From positions 1-43,013 of the forward strand of contig CAKNRQ010000021.1 of NCBI GenBank assembly GCA_930990965.1: a DNA stretch of 43,013 nucleotides, in the 5' to 3' direction. The notes beneath the pieces were generated by a model. It searched no databases and was not told the DNA's origin. It worked only from the letters and a program-made list of their open reading frames with translations. The translations under genes were made by a program, and so were the position numbers. This DNA comes from an uncultured Clostridia bacterium (GTDB taxonomy: Bacteria > Bacillota > Clostridia > Oscillospirales > Oscillospiraceae). This document shows, piece after piece, positions 24,707 to 31,098 of the stretch; positions within the stretch are counted from its first letter, which is position 1, and every line of letters starts with the position of its first letter.

Positions 24707-24723
24707 TTGTATACCCCCAAAGC

Positions 24724-26052
24724 TTATTCTTTAACGGTAAAGTATCCGTAAATCTCCAGCTCCTGCTCCGCTGTGGGCCCGAGGAGCCAGTCAACGACCG
24801 CCCTCGCGGGGTCGTCCTGCGGCAAACCGGCCCGCGTGACGGCGTAATAGCCGTCGGAGAGCGGGTACTCCCCGCTGGCAATCGTCTCCTCCGTCGCAGG
24901 CACGCCCTCATAGTCGAGCATCTTGAGTTCCTCGGCCGGCCAGCTCTCATAGCCGCGGAGATAGGTGAAGAGCGTGTACCCCAGCGCGTAGGAGTTGCTG
25001 GGCTCGCCGTCCAGGCCGCCGTTGTGGTAAAACGCCGCCTGAGTCAGCATTCCGTCCATTGTCATCTCCAGATAGTTGTCCTCTATCTCCGGGGCCATCG
25101 GCTCGTCATGCAGGATGAGGTTGTCCATCTGTGACTGGCTGCCGCTGTCGGCGTTGCGGCATATGGGCACGAGCTGCCTGTCCGGCCCGCCCAGGGCCGT
25201 CCAATTAGATATGCCGTTGTGCAGGTAGATCTCCCGCACCTGATCGTATGTGATGTTCTGCGCCGTGTTGTCCTTAGGCGTGATGAACACAAGCGCTTCG
25301 GCGGCAATTTTTGTGAACTCCAGCTCCACGCCCGCGGTCTCGGCCTCGGCGAGCACATCGGCGCTGGCGTACGGCACGATTATGAGGTCGAGGTCGCCCG
25401 CTATAAGCGCGCGGTAACTGGGCACGGTTCGCATGGCCTCGCTGGGCAGGTCCTCCCCCTGCCAGTCAGAGTGCGCGTTTATGTATATTGTCCGCACTAT
25501 ATCCAGCGTGGACGTCGAGCCGTCGATGCGCGGGTAGTTCTCCGCGGTCACTCCGGGGATGTTTCCCTCCGGAACGGGCGTATTTATTGGCTCCGGCGAC
25601 GGCAGTTCCAGCCCGGAAATTGCCGTCTTGCCCTCAGAGCTCGTGAGCCATTTGGCCACCGCACGCGCCGGGTGGCCGTCCGGCAAATCTGCGCGCGTCA
25701 CGGCGTAAAATCCAGTGCCGCCGAGCTCCATAAATTCCAGCTCCACTCCAACCTCCGAACTCTCAGCGAGGATATCCGCGCTGGCATACGGCGCGATTAC
25801 AAGGTCGAGCCCGTCCGCGATGAGCTCCAGGTAAGCCGCCTGCGCGCCCATGGCCTCGACGGGGTAAGCGTCGCCGCTGTAGCTCGGGTGTACGCGCTCA
25901 AACACAAGCCGTATGATACCCAGCGCGTTTGCGCTGCCGTCGATGCGCGGGTAGTTCTCCGCGGTCACGCCGGGGATGGACGATTCACCGCCAGTGCCGC
26001 ATGCGGTGAGCAGCAGGGATAAAATCAGAATTGCGGACGCGAGCCTTTTCAT
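24724..26052 (-). CDS. Phosphate-binding-protein-like lipoprotein with a partial internal duplication
   Basis: A 442-residue predicted lipoprotein (lipobox LTAC, Cys18) of the PstS-like periplasmic-binding superfamily. Residues about 165-442 form a full-length domain: IPGVTAENYPRIDGS, then PYASADVLAE, NADSGSQSQ (phosphate-site-like) and SDGYYAVTRAGLPQ near the end. Residues about 26-146 repeat its first part (IPGVTAENYPRIDGS...PYASADILAE...VELEF) and then jump to its last part (GTGFYAVTRADLP), lacking the middle that carries the ligand site. The DNA of the repeats is very similar (25520-25561 against 25936-25977), so the event looks recent. No pst permease genes are nearby. ATG with a GGAGG site. 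Confidence 0.85.
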   Translation of the reverse strand: MKRLASAILILSLLLTACGTGGESSIPGVTAENYPRIDGSANALGIIRLVFERVHPSYSGDAYPVEAMGAQAAYLELIADGLDLVIAPYASADILAESSEVGVELEFMELGGTGFYAVTRADLPDGHPARAVAKWLTSSEGKTAISGLELPSPEPINTPVPEGNIPGVTAENYPRIDGSTSTLDIVRTIYINAHSDWQGEDLPSEAMRTVPSYRALIAGDLDLIIVPYASADVLAEAETAGVELEFTKIAAEALVFITPKDNTAQNITYDQVREIYLHNGISNWTALGGPDRQLVPICRNADSGSQSQMDNLILHDEPMAPEIEDNYLEMTMDGMLTQAAFYHNGGLDGEPSNSYALGYTLFTYLRGYESWPAEELKMLDYEGVPATEETIASGEYPLSDGYYAVTRAGLPQDDPARAVVDWLLGPTAEQELEIYGYFTVKE

Positions 26053-26117
26053 GTGATTACCTCCAAAATGGCATTTGGCAGTACAACACCGCGTCTGGAA
26101 CAGATGTTCTTTTTTGA

Positions 26118-26146
26118 ATTATCTCACATAGCGCACGGTATTGCAA
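26118..26146 (-). promoter_or_regulatory. Promoter of the phosphate-binding-like lipoprotein operon
   Basis: Minus strand: TTGCAA, 17 nt, GATAAT. Predicted leader of about 60 nt before the GGAGG site. Transcript would include rsmE and the ferredoxin-like gene. Confidence 0.55.
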
Positions 26147-26180
26147 GCGGTGCATACAATGTAACGGGAGGTCTTTACAC

Positions 26181-26651
26181 ATGTACGCTGACACCATTGA
26201 CGCCCTCAACGGCTTTGACGGCGTGTGGAGGCGCGTGACCGGAGCGGAGAGCCCCGAACCGTCAGACCTGTGCGCGCTGATCGACAAGGCCTCGAGGCTC
26301 AAAGAGCTCTACTGTGCGCTGGCGCGGCGCTGCCCCTCGGCTTCGGCCCGCTTCTCCCGCATGGCCGCGCAGGAGTGCGCCTTAATACGCCGCCTCACTG
26401 CCGAGAACTTTTTGCAGACCGGCTGCTGCTGCGCGCCTTCCGAGGCCTGTGCGCTTGTGCAGGGCACGCTCTGCGCGCTCAGATGCGCCTATCTGTCCTC
26501 GTGTGAGCTGGCCGAGGACCTAAACCGGGCGGCGGCCAACTCCTGCGGCGAACTCTGCACGACGCTGAAAGAGCTGTCCAACGCCGAGCGCCGGCGCTCC
26601 TGTGAGCTGCGTGAACTTATTTTGCGCGCGATGGGCGCAAATTGCACTTGA
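26181..26651 (+). CDS. Cysteine-rich helical protein of unknown function
   Basis: A 156-residue soluble protein without signal peptide, predicted to be almost all helical. It has 15 cysteines (about 10%), including a CCC run near residue 79. The stretch about 38-75 (ELYCALARRCP...FSRMAAQECALIRRL) has the helix spacing of ferritin-like/rubrerythrin domains, but Cys stands where those have metal-binding Glu or His. I do not assign a function; metal or cluster binding, or a redox role, is possible. The ATG at 26181 has a GGGAGG site. No good promoter was seen upstream; the gap shares the divergent promoter region. The tRNA-Ser promoter overlaps its stop codon. Confidence 0.8.
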   Translation: MYADTIDALNGFDGVWRRVTGAESPEPSDLCALIDKASRLKELYCALARRCPSASARFSRMAAQECALIRRLTAENFLQTGCCCAPSEACALVQGTLCALRCAYLSSCELAEDLNRAAANSCGELCTTLKELSNAERRRSCELRELILRAMGANCT

Positions 26652-26676
26652 CTTTATCGCGGAAATAATATATTAT
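26648..26676 (+). promoter_or_regulatory. Promoter of tRNA-Ser
   Basis: TTGACT, 17-nt spacer, TATTAT. The -35 overlaps the stop codon of the cysteine-rich gene. Predicted leader about 43 nt, containing a perfect 7-bp hairpin (AACTGAA, 26695-26701/26708-26714). Confidence 0.7.
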
Positions 26677-26726
26677 ATACGGGCGCTAAGCGCTAACTGA
26701 ATAGCTTTTCAGTTCGAGCAGCCCGT

Positions 26727-26818
26727 GGAGATGTCGCGTAGTTGGTCGAGCGCGCACGATTGGAAATCGTGTAGGGGTCAAAAGCTCCTCGAGAGTTCGA
26801 ATCTCTCCATCTCCGCCA
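26727..26818 (+). tRNA. tRNA-Ser (anticodon GGA)
   Basis: Acceptor arms GGAGATG (26727-26733) and CATCTCC (26808-26814) pair fully, followed by discriminator G and an encoded CCA. The anticodon stem CACGA/TCGTG encloses a TTGGAAA loop with anticodon GGA at 26762-26764, reading UCC and UCU. A long variable arm (AGGGGTCAAAAGCTCCT) is typical of tRNA-Ser. The T arm contains GTTCGAATC. Confidence 0.97.
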
Positions 26819-26820
26819 CT

Positions 26821-26854
26821 TCGCCGCATACGTTAACCGTATGCGGCGATTTTT
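26821..26854 (+). terminator. Terminator of tRNA-Ser
   Basis: Perfect 12-bp stem TCGCCGCATACG with 5-nt loop, followed by TTTTTATTTG. Confidence 0.9.
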
Positions 26855-26873
26855 ATTTGCGTGTACAGCAGCG

Positions 26874-26907
26874 AAAAGCCGCCCCGTCCTTTGCCGGACG
26901 GGGCGGC
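26874..26907 (-). terminator. Terminator of the sigma-serpin operon
   Basis: Perfect 12-bp GC stem GCCGCCCCGTCC with a 6-nt loop; on the minus strand TTTT follows. It lies 9 nt past the serpin stop. Confidence 0.85.
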
Positions 26908-26915
26908 CTACTTTT

Positions 26916-28373
26916 TTACGCGGGGTTATTGACTATGCCGATGAACATCGGGACGTTATTCGGGTTTGTCACGACGAAGATGAACGGCCGGTCAAGCGTA
27001 AAGTCGACCTCTTCCTCCGGCGGCGAGCCGGTGCCTGCACTCGCCATGACCGTATAGGCCGCGGCGGTGACGCCCTCCTCATCTATGGCCACGCGCACGG
27101 CGTGCTCGGCCTGGGAGAGATAGATGCCATCCATGTCCGTCATGGGCGAGAAGTCACTTACGGCGTCGTCAAAGACGTCGGTGACACCGAGGGCCTTCAG
27201 CCCATCGGAGAGCTCAAACTTTGAGCTCGTGTCGAACTTTGGCACGGCGTAATTCACGATGATATAGGTCTGGTCCGTCCAGCCATCCGGGTCGAGCACC
27301 AGGTCCATGTACTCGCCGGAAGCGAGCAGCTCGTCGGCGCTCACTCCCTCGTCGGGCAGTATGAACCACATCCTGCCGCCGCTCTCAAGGCCCATGTACG
27401 AGGCCGAGAAGCGCTCCTGCCAGTAATAGCTGGCGCTGCGGCTGGCGTGCATGAACTCGGCGTCCACATCGCCCGAGGCAGTGTGGAACACATCGGTCTT
27501 GGTATTGTCCTCGTTGAACTCGCTCGTCCACTTCGAGCGGAAATATACGGTTGTGGCCAGGGCCAATACGGTCTCGGGGTCAAGCTCCACTTCGCCGGCC
27601 TCATCGCTGAGCAGGCCGCCGGTCTGCTTGTCGAGCCAGTCCTGCAACGCGGCGTTGAAATCATCAGAACCCATCTCACCACTGTAGCTGGAGGCGTAGT
27701 AGTTCTCCGCGAGGGTGTCGAGCGTCTCCTGGTTGAACTCCACGTCCTGATTGAGCCAGAGCGAACTGGCCAGTATGCTTGCCACGGCGCCGTCGTCGCG
27801 GTAGCTCGCGTTCCAGACGTCATTGGCCTGCTGACGCAGCTCTTCTATGCTCTCCGCGCCGAGCAGGGAGAGTATCTGCGCCCGGCTCTCGCCGTCGGTG
27901 AGCTCTGCGAACATGGCGAGGGCCATGTAGACGTTCAGCGGCGAATACGTGACATTTTCGCCCTCCGCGCCGCTGAGGAACTGCTCCGTGCTGCGCTTGA
28001 AGTAGGCCTCAAGCCCGTCGGCGTAGCCGTCCGGCCTGCGCTGGGCCTGTACGTCCTCGAACCAGGGGTCAAAGGCCGCGGAGAAACCCTCCGAGTCAAA
28101 GCTCCCGTCTGCGTGCATGTACAAGTACTCGTCCGGGTACTGGGCCATCTCCGGGTATGTAGCTTCGCTTATGGCGTAAGCGTTCACGCCCGTGCCGCCG
28201 GGCATCAGCATTTCGCCGGCGAAGATCGCCGCCACGAGTGCGGCGGCTATCACCGCCGTCCACCAGGGCCGCTTCATTTTGGGCGGCTTTATGTTCTGGG
28301 TTTTCGCGTTTTCCACCAGGTCGTCGCGGATGTCCGTGACGCCGTCATACATCTTTTCCGAGTTGTCCTTCAT
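26916..28373 (-). CDS. Membrane-anchored serpin with anti-sigma-like N-terminus
   Basis: A 485-residue protein in three parts. Residues 1-37 are cytoplasmic and include YDGVTDIRDDLVENA, resembling the short N-termini of clostridial anti-sigma partners. One membrane helix spans about 38-56. The rest (about 90-485) is an exported serpin, with NVTYSPLNVYMALAM, TVYFRSKW, FDTSSKFELSDGLKALG and the hinge EEGVTAAAY (432-440). By hinge counting P1 is Thr448 followed by Gly, a small-residue bait that would suit elastase-like proteases. P14 is Val, where Thr or Ser is usual. The ATG at 28373 overlaps the sigma stop (ATGA) and has GGAAGGAG. The longer reading from 28463 lies inside the sigma gene and is rejected. 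Confidence 0.9.
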   Translation of the reverse strand: MKDNSEKMYDGVTDIRDDLVENAKTQNIKPPKMKRPWWTAVIAAALVAAIFAGEMLMPGGTGVNAYAISEATYPEMAQYPDEYLYMHADGSFDSEGFSAAFDPWFEDVQAQRRPDGYADGLEAYFKRSTEQFLSGAEGENVTYSPLNVYMALAMFAELTDGESRAQILSLLGAESIEELRQQANDVWNASYRDDGAVASILASSLWLNQDVEFNQETLDTLAENYYASSYSGEMGSDDFNAALQDWLDKQTGGLLSDEAGEVELDPETVLALATTVYFRSKWTSEFNEDNTKTDVFHTASGDVDAEFMHASRSASYYWQERFSASYMGLESGGRMWFILPDEGVSADELLASGEYMDLVLDPDGWTDQTYIIVNYAVPKFDTSSKFELSDGLKALGVTDVFDDAVSDFSPMTDMDGIYLSQAEHAVRVAIDEEGVTAAAYTVMASAGTGSPPEEEVDFTLDRPFIFVVTNPNNVPMFIGIVNNPA

Positions 28374-28927
28374 CTGCTCGCTCCTTCCGATTCCAGATAG
28401 GTCTTCAGCCTTCGCCTGAGTCTGAGCATGCGCTGCGTGAGCGCCCGCGGCGCGCATTTGCACTCCTGCGCGAGCTCGCTCACGCCCTCGCCATACCAGT
28501 AGCGGCGCACGAAGAGCGCGCTGTCAGCCGGCGGTAGAGTGTCAAGCCAGGCGCTTATCAGCTCCGAGAGCCGTTTGCGCTCCATGATCTCCTCGACGTC
28601 ATTCCGCGAGGGCACGCATTCGGCGAGCTCGGAGAGGAGGACTTCCGTGCCGTCAAAGCGCTTTTTCGCGCGCAGGGCCCGGTAGCGGCTGATGGCAGTG
28701 TTACGGACTATGCGCCCCAGGTACGCGCGAAGGCACGCCGGTCGCTCCGGCGGTATACTCTGCCACGCGGCGTGCAGCGCGTCGTTGACGCACTCCTCGG
28801 CGTCTTCGGGCACACCCAGCACGCCGAACGCTATGCCCATGCAGTAGAGGCCGTACTTGCCGCTCGTCTCCTGTACCGCCTGCTCGTCGCGCTCGAAGTA
28901 TAGCTCAATTATCCGCTCGTCATCCAT
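28370..28927 (-). CDS. RNA polymerase sigma factor, ECF type
   Basis: A 185-residue sigma-70 family protein. Region 2 (about 20-90) includes the -10-recognition part and RAYLGRIVRNTAISRYR (about 66-82). Region 4 (about 120-175) includes LPPADSALFVRRYWYGEGVSEL and the helix-turn-helix ending in RMLRLRRRL. It lacks region 1 and most of region 3, as ECF factors do. ATG with GGGGGGTGAG. The next gene, coupled by ATGA, is the membrane serpin, in the position where ECF operons usually carry the anti-sigma factor. It probably drives its own promoter. Confidence 0.93.
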   Translation of the reverse strand: MDDERIIELYFERDEQAVQETSGKYGLYCMGIAFGVLGVPEDAEECVNDALHAAWQSIPPERPACLRAYLGRIVRNTAISRYRALRAKKRFDGTEVLLSELAECVPSRNDVEEIMERKRLSELISAWLDTLPPADSALFVRRYWYGEGVSELAQECKCAPRALTQRMLRLRRRLKTYLESEGASR

Positions 28928-28949
28928 TCGCTCACCCCCCTCACTTTTA

Positions 28950-28979
28950 TAGACGCAAACGGAGGACAGATGTTGTCCC
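28950..28979 (-). promoter_or_regulatory. ECF-type autoregulated promoter of the sigma-serpin operon
   Basis: Minus strand: GGGACAAC, 16 nt, then CGTCTA. This is the AAC / CGTC layout of ECF promoters and lacks sigma-A boxes. An inverted repeat GGACA-N5-TGTCC overlaps the -35. It lies in the 59-nt gap before the sigma gene. Confidence 0.6.
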
Positions 28980-28986
28980 GGTTAAA

Positions 28987-29838
28987 TCAAATTTCCAAAA
29001 TTCCCTCTATTTCTCCCGTGTCATAGTTGTACCAGAAGTAGCCCGTGCTCTCTGCCTCGTAGCGTATGAGCATGTGTACGCTGTCCTCAGCCCAGCGGAT
29101 GAAGTCGAACTCTGCCGTTTCCGCGTCTGCAATAATCCCCGCCGCTACAGCGGATGTGGAGATGTATACGTCCAGTTCCCTCTCGGAACTTATCACCATG
29201 TTGCTGAGTTTGAGCGTGATTCCCTCGTTGCCGCCCCAGTCCTCGAGCTCGAGGACATACATGGTCGAATCCGGCGCCCAGGCCAGATCGCGGAAGGTAC
29301 ACTCGCCGTAGTTTATGTGTATCTGGCCCCCGGGCTTATATACAGAGAGGGCCACGCCCTCAGTATCCGTAAAACCACCCCTGCCCTGCCCGAATTCCCT
29401 GTTATACACCACGACAGTGCACTCACCGTCGGGCGAGACCTGTCTTGCGGCCTCGAATTCGCTTGCCTGCCAGATTGCAAAGCGCACGAAGACCGCAATC
29501 ACAAGCAGCGTGGCAGCGGTCGCTATGAGACTCTTATTGCGCTCGCGACGGCGGCGCTTGATTTCAATCAGGGAGTAATCTATGACCTCCAGCGCGGCGC
29601 TCTCCACTTCCGTCCGGCTCTCACTCTGAACACGCTCACCGCGTATCAGTTCGAGCACGGTCACGCCCAGAATCTCCGCAAGCGGCTCGAGCAATGCTAT
29701 GTCAGGCGCGTTTTTGCCGCGCTCCCACTTGCTCACAGCACGGTCGGTGACGTTTAACTTTTCCGCGAGCTGCTTTTGCGTCAAGCCCCTCTCAAGCCGG
29801 AGCGCTTTTATGAGCGCCCCCGTTTTCACGTTGTCCAT
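28987..29838 (-). CDS. Membrane-anchored XRE-type transcriptional regulator with exported C-terminal domain
   Basis: A 283-residue protein. Residues 5-60 form a Cro/C1-type helix-turn-helix (LTQKQLAEKLNVTDRAVSKWE). A basic stretch RRRRERNK precedes one membrane helix (about 103-124). The remaining 160 residues lie outside and are rich in aromatic and acidic residues, without a family I recognise. The build suggests a one-component sensor that reads an external signal and controls DNA from the membrane. I chose the ATG at 29838, which has GGAGGTGG; the frame extends upstream without a ribosome site. It is directly upstream of the sigma-serpin pair on the same strand. Confidence 0.87.
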   Translation of the reverse strand: MDNVKTGALIKALRLERGLTQKQLAEKLNVTDRAVSKWERGKNAPDIALLEPLAEILGVTVLELIRGERVQSESRTEVESAALEVIDYSLIEIKRRRRERNKSLIATAATLLVIAVFVRFAIWQASEFEAARQVSPDGECTVVVYNREFGQGRGGFTDTEGVALSVYKPGGQIHINYGECTFRDLAWAPDSTMYVLELEDWGGNEGITLKLSNMVISSERELDVYISTSAVAAGIIADAETAEFDFIRWAEDSVHMLIRYEAESTGYFWYNYDTGEIEGILEI

Positions 29839-29881
29839 GGCTCCACCTCCGGCGTATATTATAGTCCGTCCAACGTGAAAA
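29823..29881 (-). promoter_or_regulatory. -10 box flanked by an 11-bp inverted repeat, upstream of the XRE regulator
   Basis: TATAAT (minus strand, 29858-29863) lies just before the ribosome site of the regulator, with no clear -35. TTTTCACGTTG (29823-29833, inside the coding start) and its exact complement (29871-29881) flank it 37 bp apart. This may be an autoregulatory operator. The stretch 29882-30045 beyond holds only small palindromes and no gene. Confidence 0.4.
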
Positions 29882-30045
29882 GGCACCAAACCTCCGGTTG
29901 ATACGGCGCTTTCAGCGCGTTATTACGGCACACCAGCTCTGCCGCGTATTGAGAGTGGCCCGGCCGGGCTCCATGAACACCTCTCCAGCGGCGGGCTGAA
30001 GAGAGGCAGGGTATTCCGCTCGCAATACCTCTAAATACGGCAAAA

Positions 30046-30061
30046 GCCGCCTTACGGCGGC
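30046..30061 (-). terminator. Terminator of the DUF362 gene
   Basis: 6-bp stem GCCGCC, loop TTAC, with TTTT following on the minus strand, 15 nt past the stop. Confidence 0.7.
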
Positions 30062-30076
30062 CTTTGTCTTTTCATC

Positions 30077-30967
30077 TCACATCTCGATGAGCTCGTACTC
30101 GCGGCTGCCGTAGCCGAGGTCTGCGGCGGCTTCGATGGTGTGTATGCCGTTGCGGCTCTCGACGCGCTTCACAAAGTGGTCGCGGCCCGGGTCATCGGAA
30201 CTGTAGATGAGGTCCATACAGGCCTGGTCAATGGCGACCGGGTCGAGGGAAGCCAGGATGCCAATATCCTTCATGCAGGGATCCTCGGCGACCTGGCAGC
30301 AGTCGCAGTCTACCGAGAGGTTCTTCATGACGTTGATAAAGGCGAGTTTGCCCTTGAAGTGCTCGACCACGCTCATGGCCGCGTCGGCCATGGCCTCGGG
30401 GAAAACGACGTTGCTCGCGTGCTGTTTCCAGCAGTCGTAGCGGTCGTCGGTGACACCGGCCGAATGTATGAGTGCCTTACCCGCGCGGGAGGCGCAGCCT
30501 ATGGACAACTGCTTGAGCGCGCCGCCATAGCCGCCCATGGGGTGGCCCTTGAAATGGGCGAGCACCAGCATGGAGTCGTAGTTCATAATATCCTTGCCCA
30601 CGAGGTTCTGCTTGAGTATCTTGCCGTTGGGGATTTCCCAGACCACGTCGGGCCCCTCGGCGTCCATGAGGTCCACGTCGAAATACTTGTTCCAGCCGTG
30701 GTACTCTATGAGCTGCAAATGCTGCGGGGTGTTGTCGCGCACGCCGCCGGCGGCGTCGCCGTATGCGGTGTTGCACTCGACTATAGTGCCCTTGACCTCT
30801 TCGACCATTGGCTTCCAGAACTCAGGACGGAGGAAATTCTGGTTGCCCTTCTCACCGGAGTGTACCTTCACAGCCACCTTGCCGGGCAGTTCAACACCCA
30901 GGGTGTGGTACATCTCTACGACCTTTTCCGGGCTGATCTCCCGGGTAAAGTAGACTTTAGACTTCAT
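30077..30967 (-). CDS. DUF362 domain-containing protein
   Basis: A 296-residue cytosolic protein of the DUF362 family. Recognisable segments are VAVKVHSGEKGNQNFLRP (about 31-48), GGYGGALKQLSIGCASRAGKA and ILASLDPVAIDQACMDL. A cysteine group CDCC...C (about 218-229) may bind a cluster or metal. Relatives often carry an extra ferredoxin domain, which is absent here. The biochemical role of the family is not established. ATG with AGGAG upstream. It is a single-gene unit with its own promoter and terminator. Confidence 0.88.
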   Translation of the reverse strand: MKSKVYFTREISPEKVVEMYHTLGVELPGKVAVKVHSGEKGNQNFLRPEFWKPMVEEVKGTIVECNTAYGDAAGGVRDNTPQHLQLIEYHGWNKYFDVDLMDAEGPDVVWEIPNGKILKQNLVGKDIMNYDSMLVLAHFKGHPMGGYGGALKQLSIGCASRAGKALIHSAGVTDDRYDCWKQHASNVVFPEAMADAAMSVVEHFKGKLAFINVMKNLSVDCDCCQVAEDPCMKDIGILASLDPVAIDQACMDLIYSSDDPGRDHFVKRVESRNGIHTIEAAADLGYGSREYELIEM

Positions 30968-31023
30968 AGTTTCTCCTCTCGCGTTGGATTTCTCCCGGCC
31001 GAACGCCGGGTAGTCACAGTTAA

Positions 31024-31052
31024 ATTATGCACCGGTTTTCACGATTTGTAAA
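31024..31052 (-). promoter_or_regulatory. Promoter of the DUF362 gene
   Basis: Minus strand: TTTACA, 17 nt, CATAAT. A perfect 6-bp hairpin (CCCGGC, 30994-30999/31005-31010) lies in the leader. Confidence 0.65.
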
Positions 31053-31062
31053 TACAATTTTG

Positions 31063-31093
31063 AAAAGAGACGGCCCTGCGGGCCGTCTCTTTT
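31063..31093 (-). terminator. Terminator of the thiI operon
   Basis: Perfect 13-bp stem AAAAGAGACGGCC with 5-nt loop, A- and T-rich on both flanks, just past the stop at 31099. Confidence 0.8.
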
Positions 31094-31098
31094 ATTGC

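Noticed and set aside
26141-26146. Shared palindromic -35 (TTGCAA) also serving the plus-strand cysteine-rich gene
   Set aside because: No -10 box lies 16-18 nt downstream on the plus strand.
28374-28463. Longer start for the serpin
   Set aside because: It lies inside the sigma gene without ribosome site; ATG 28373 overlaps the sigma stop and has GGAAGGAG.
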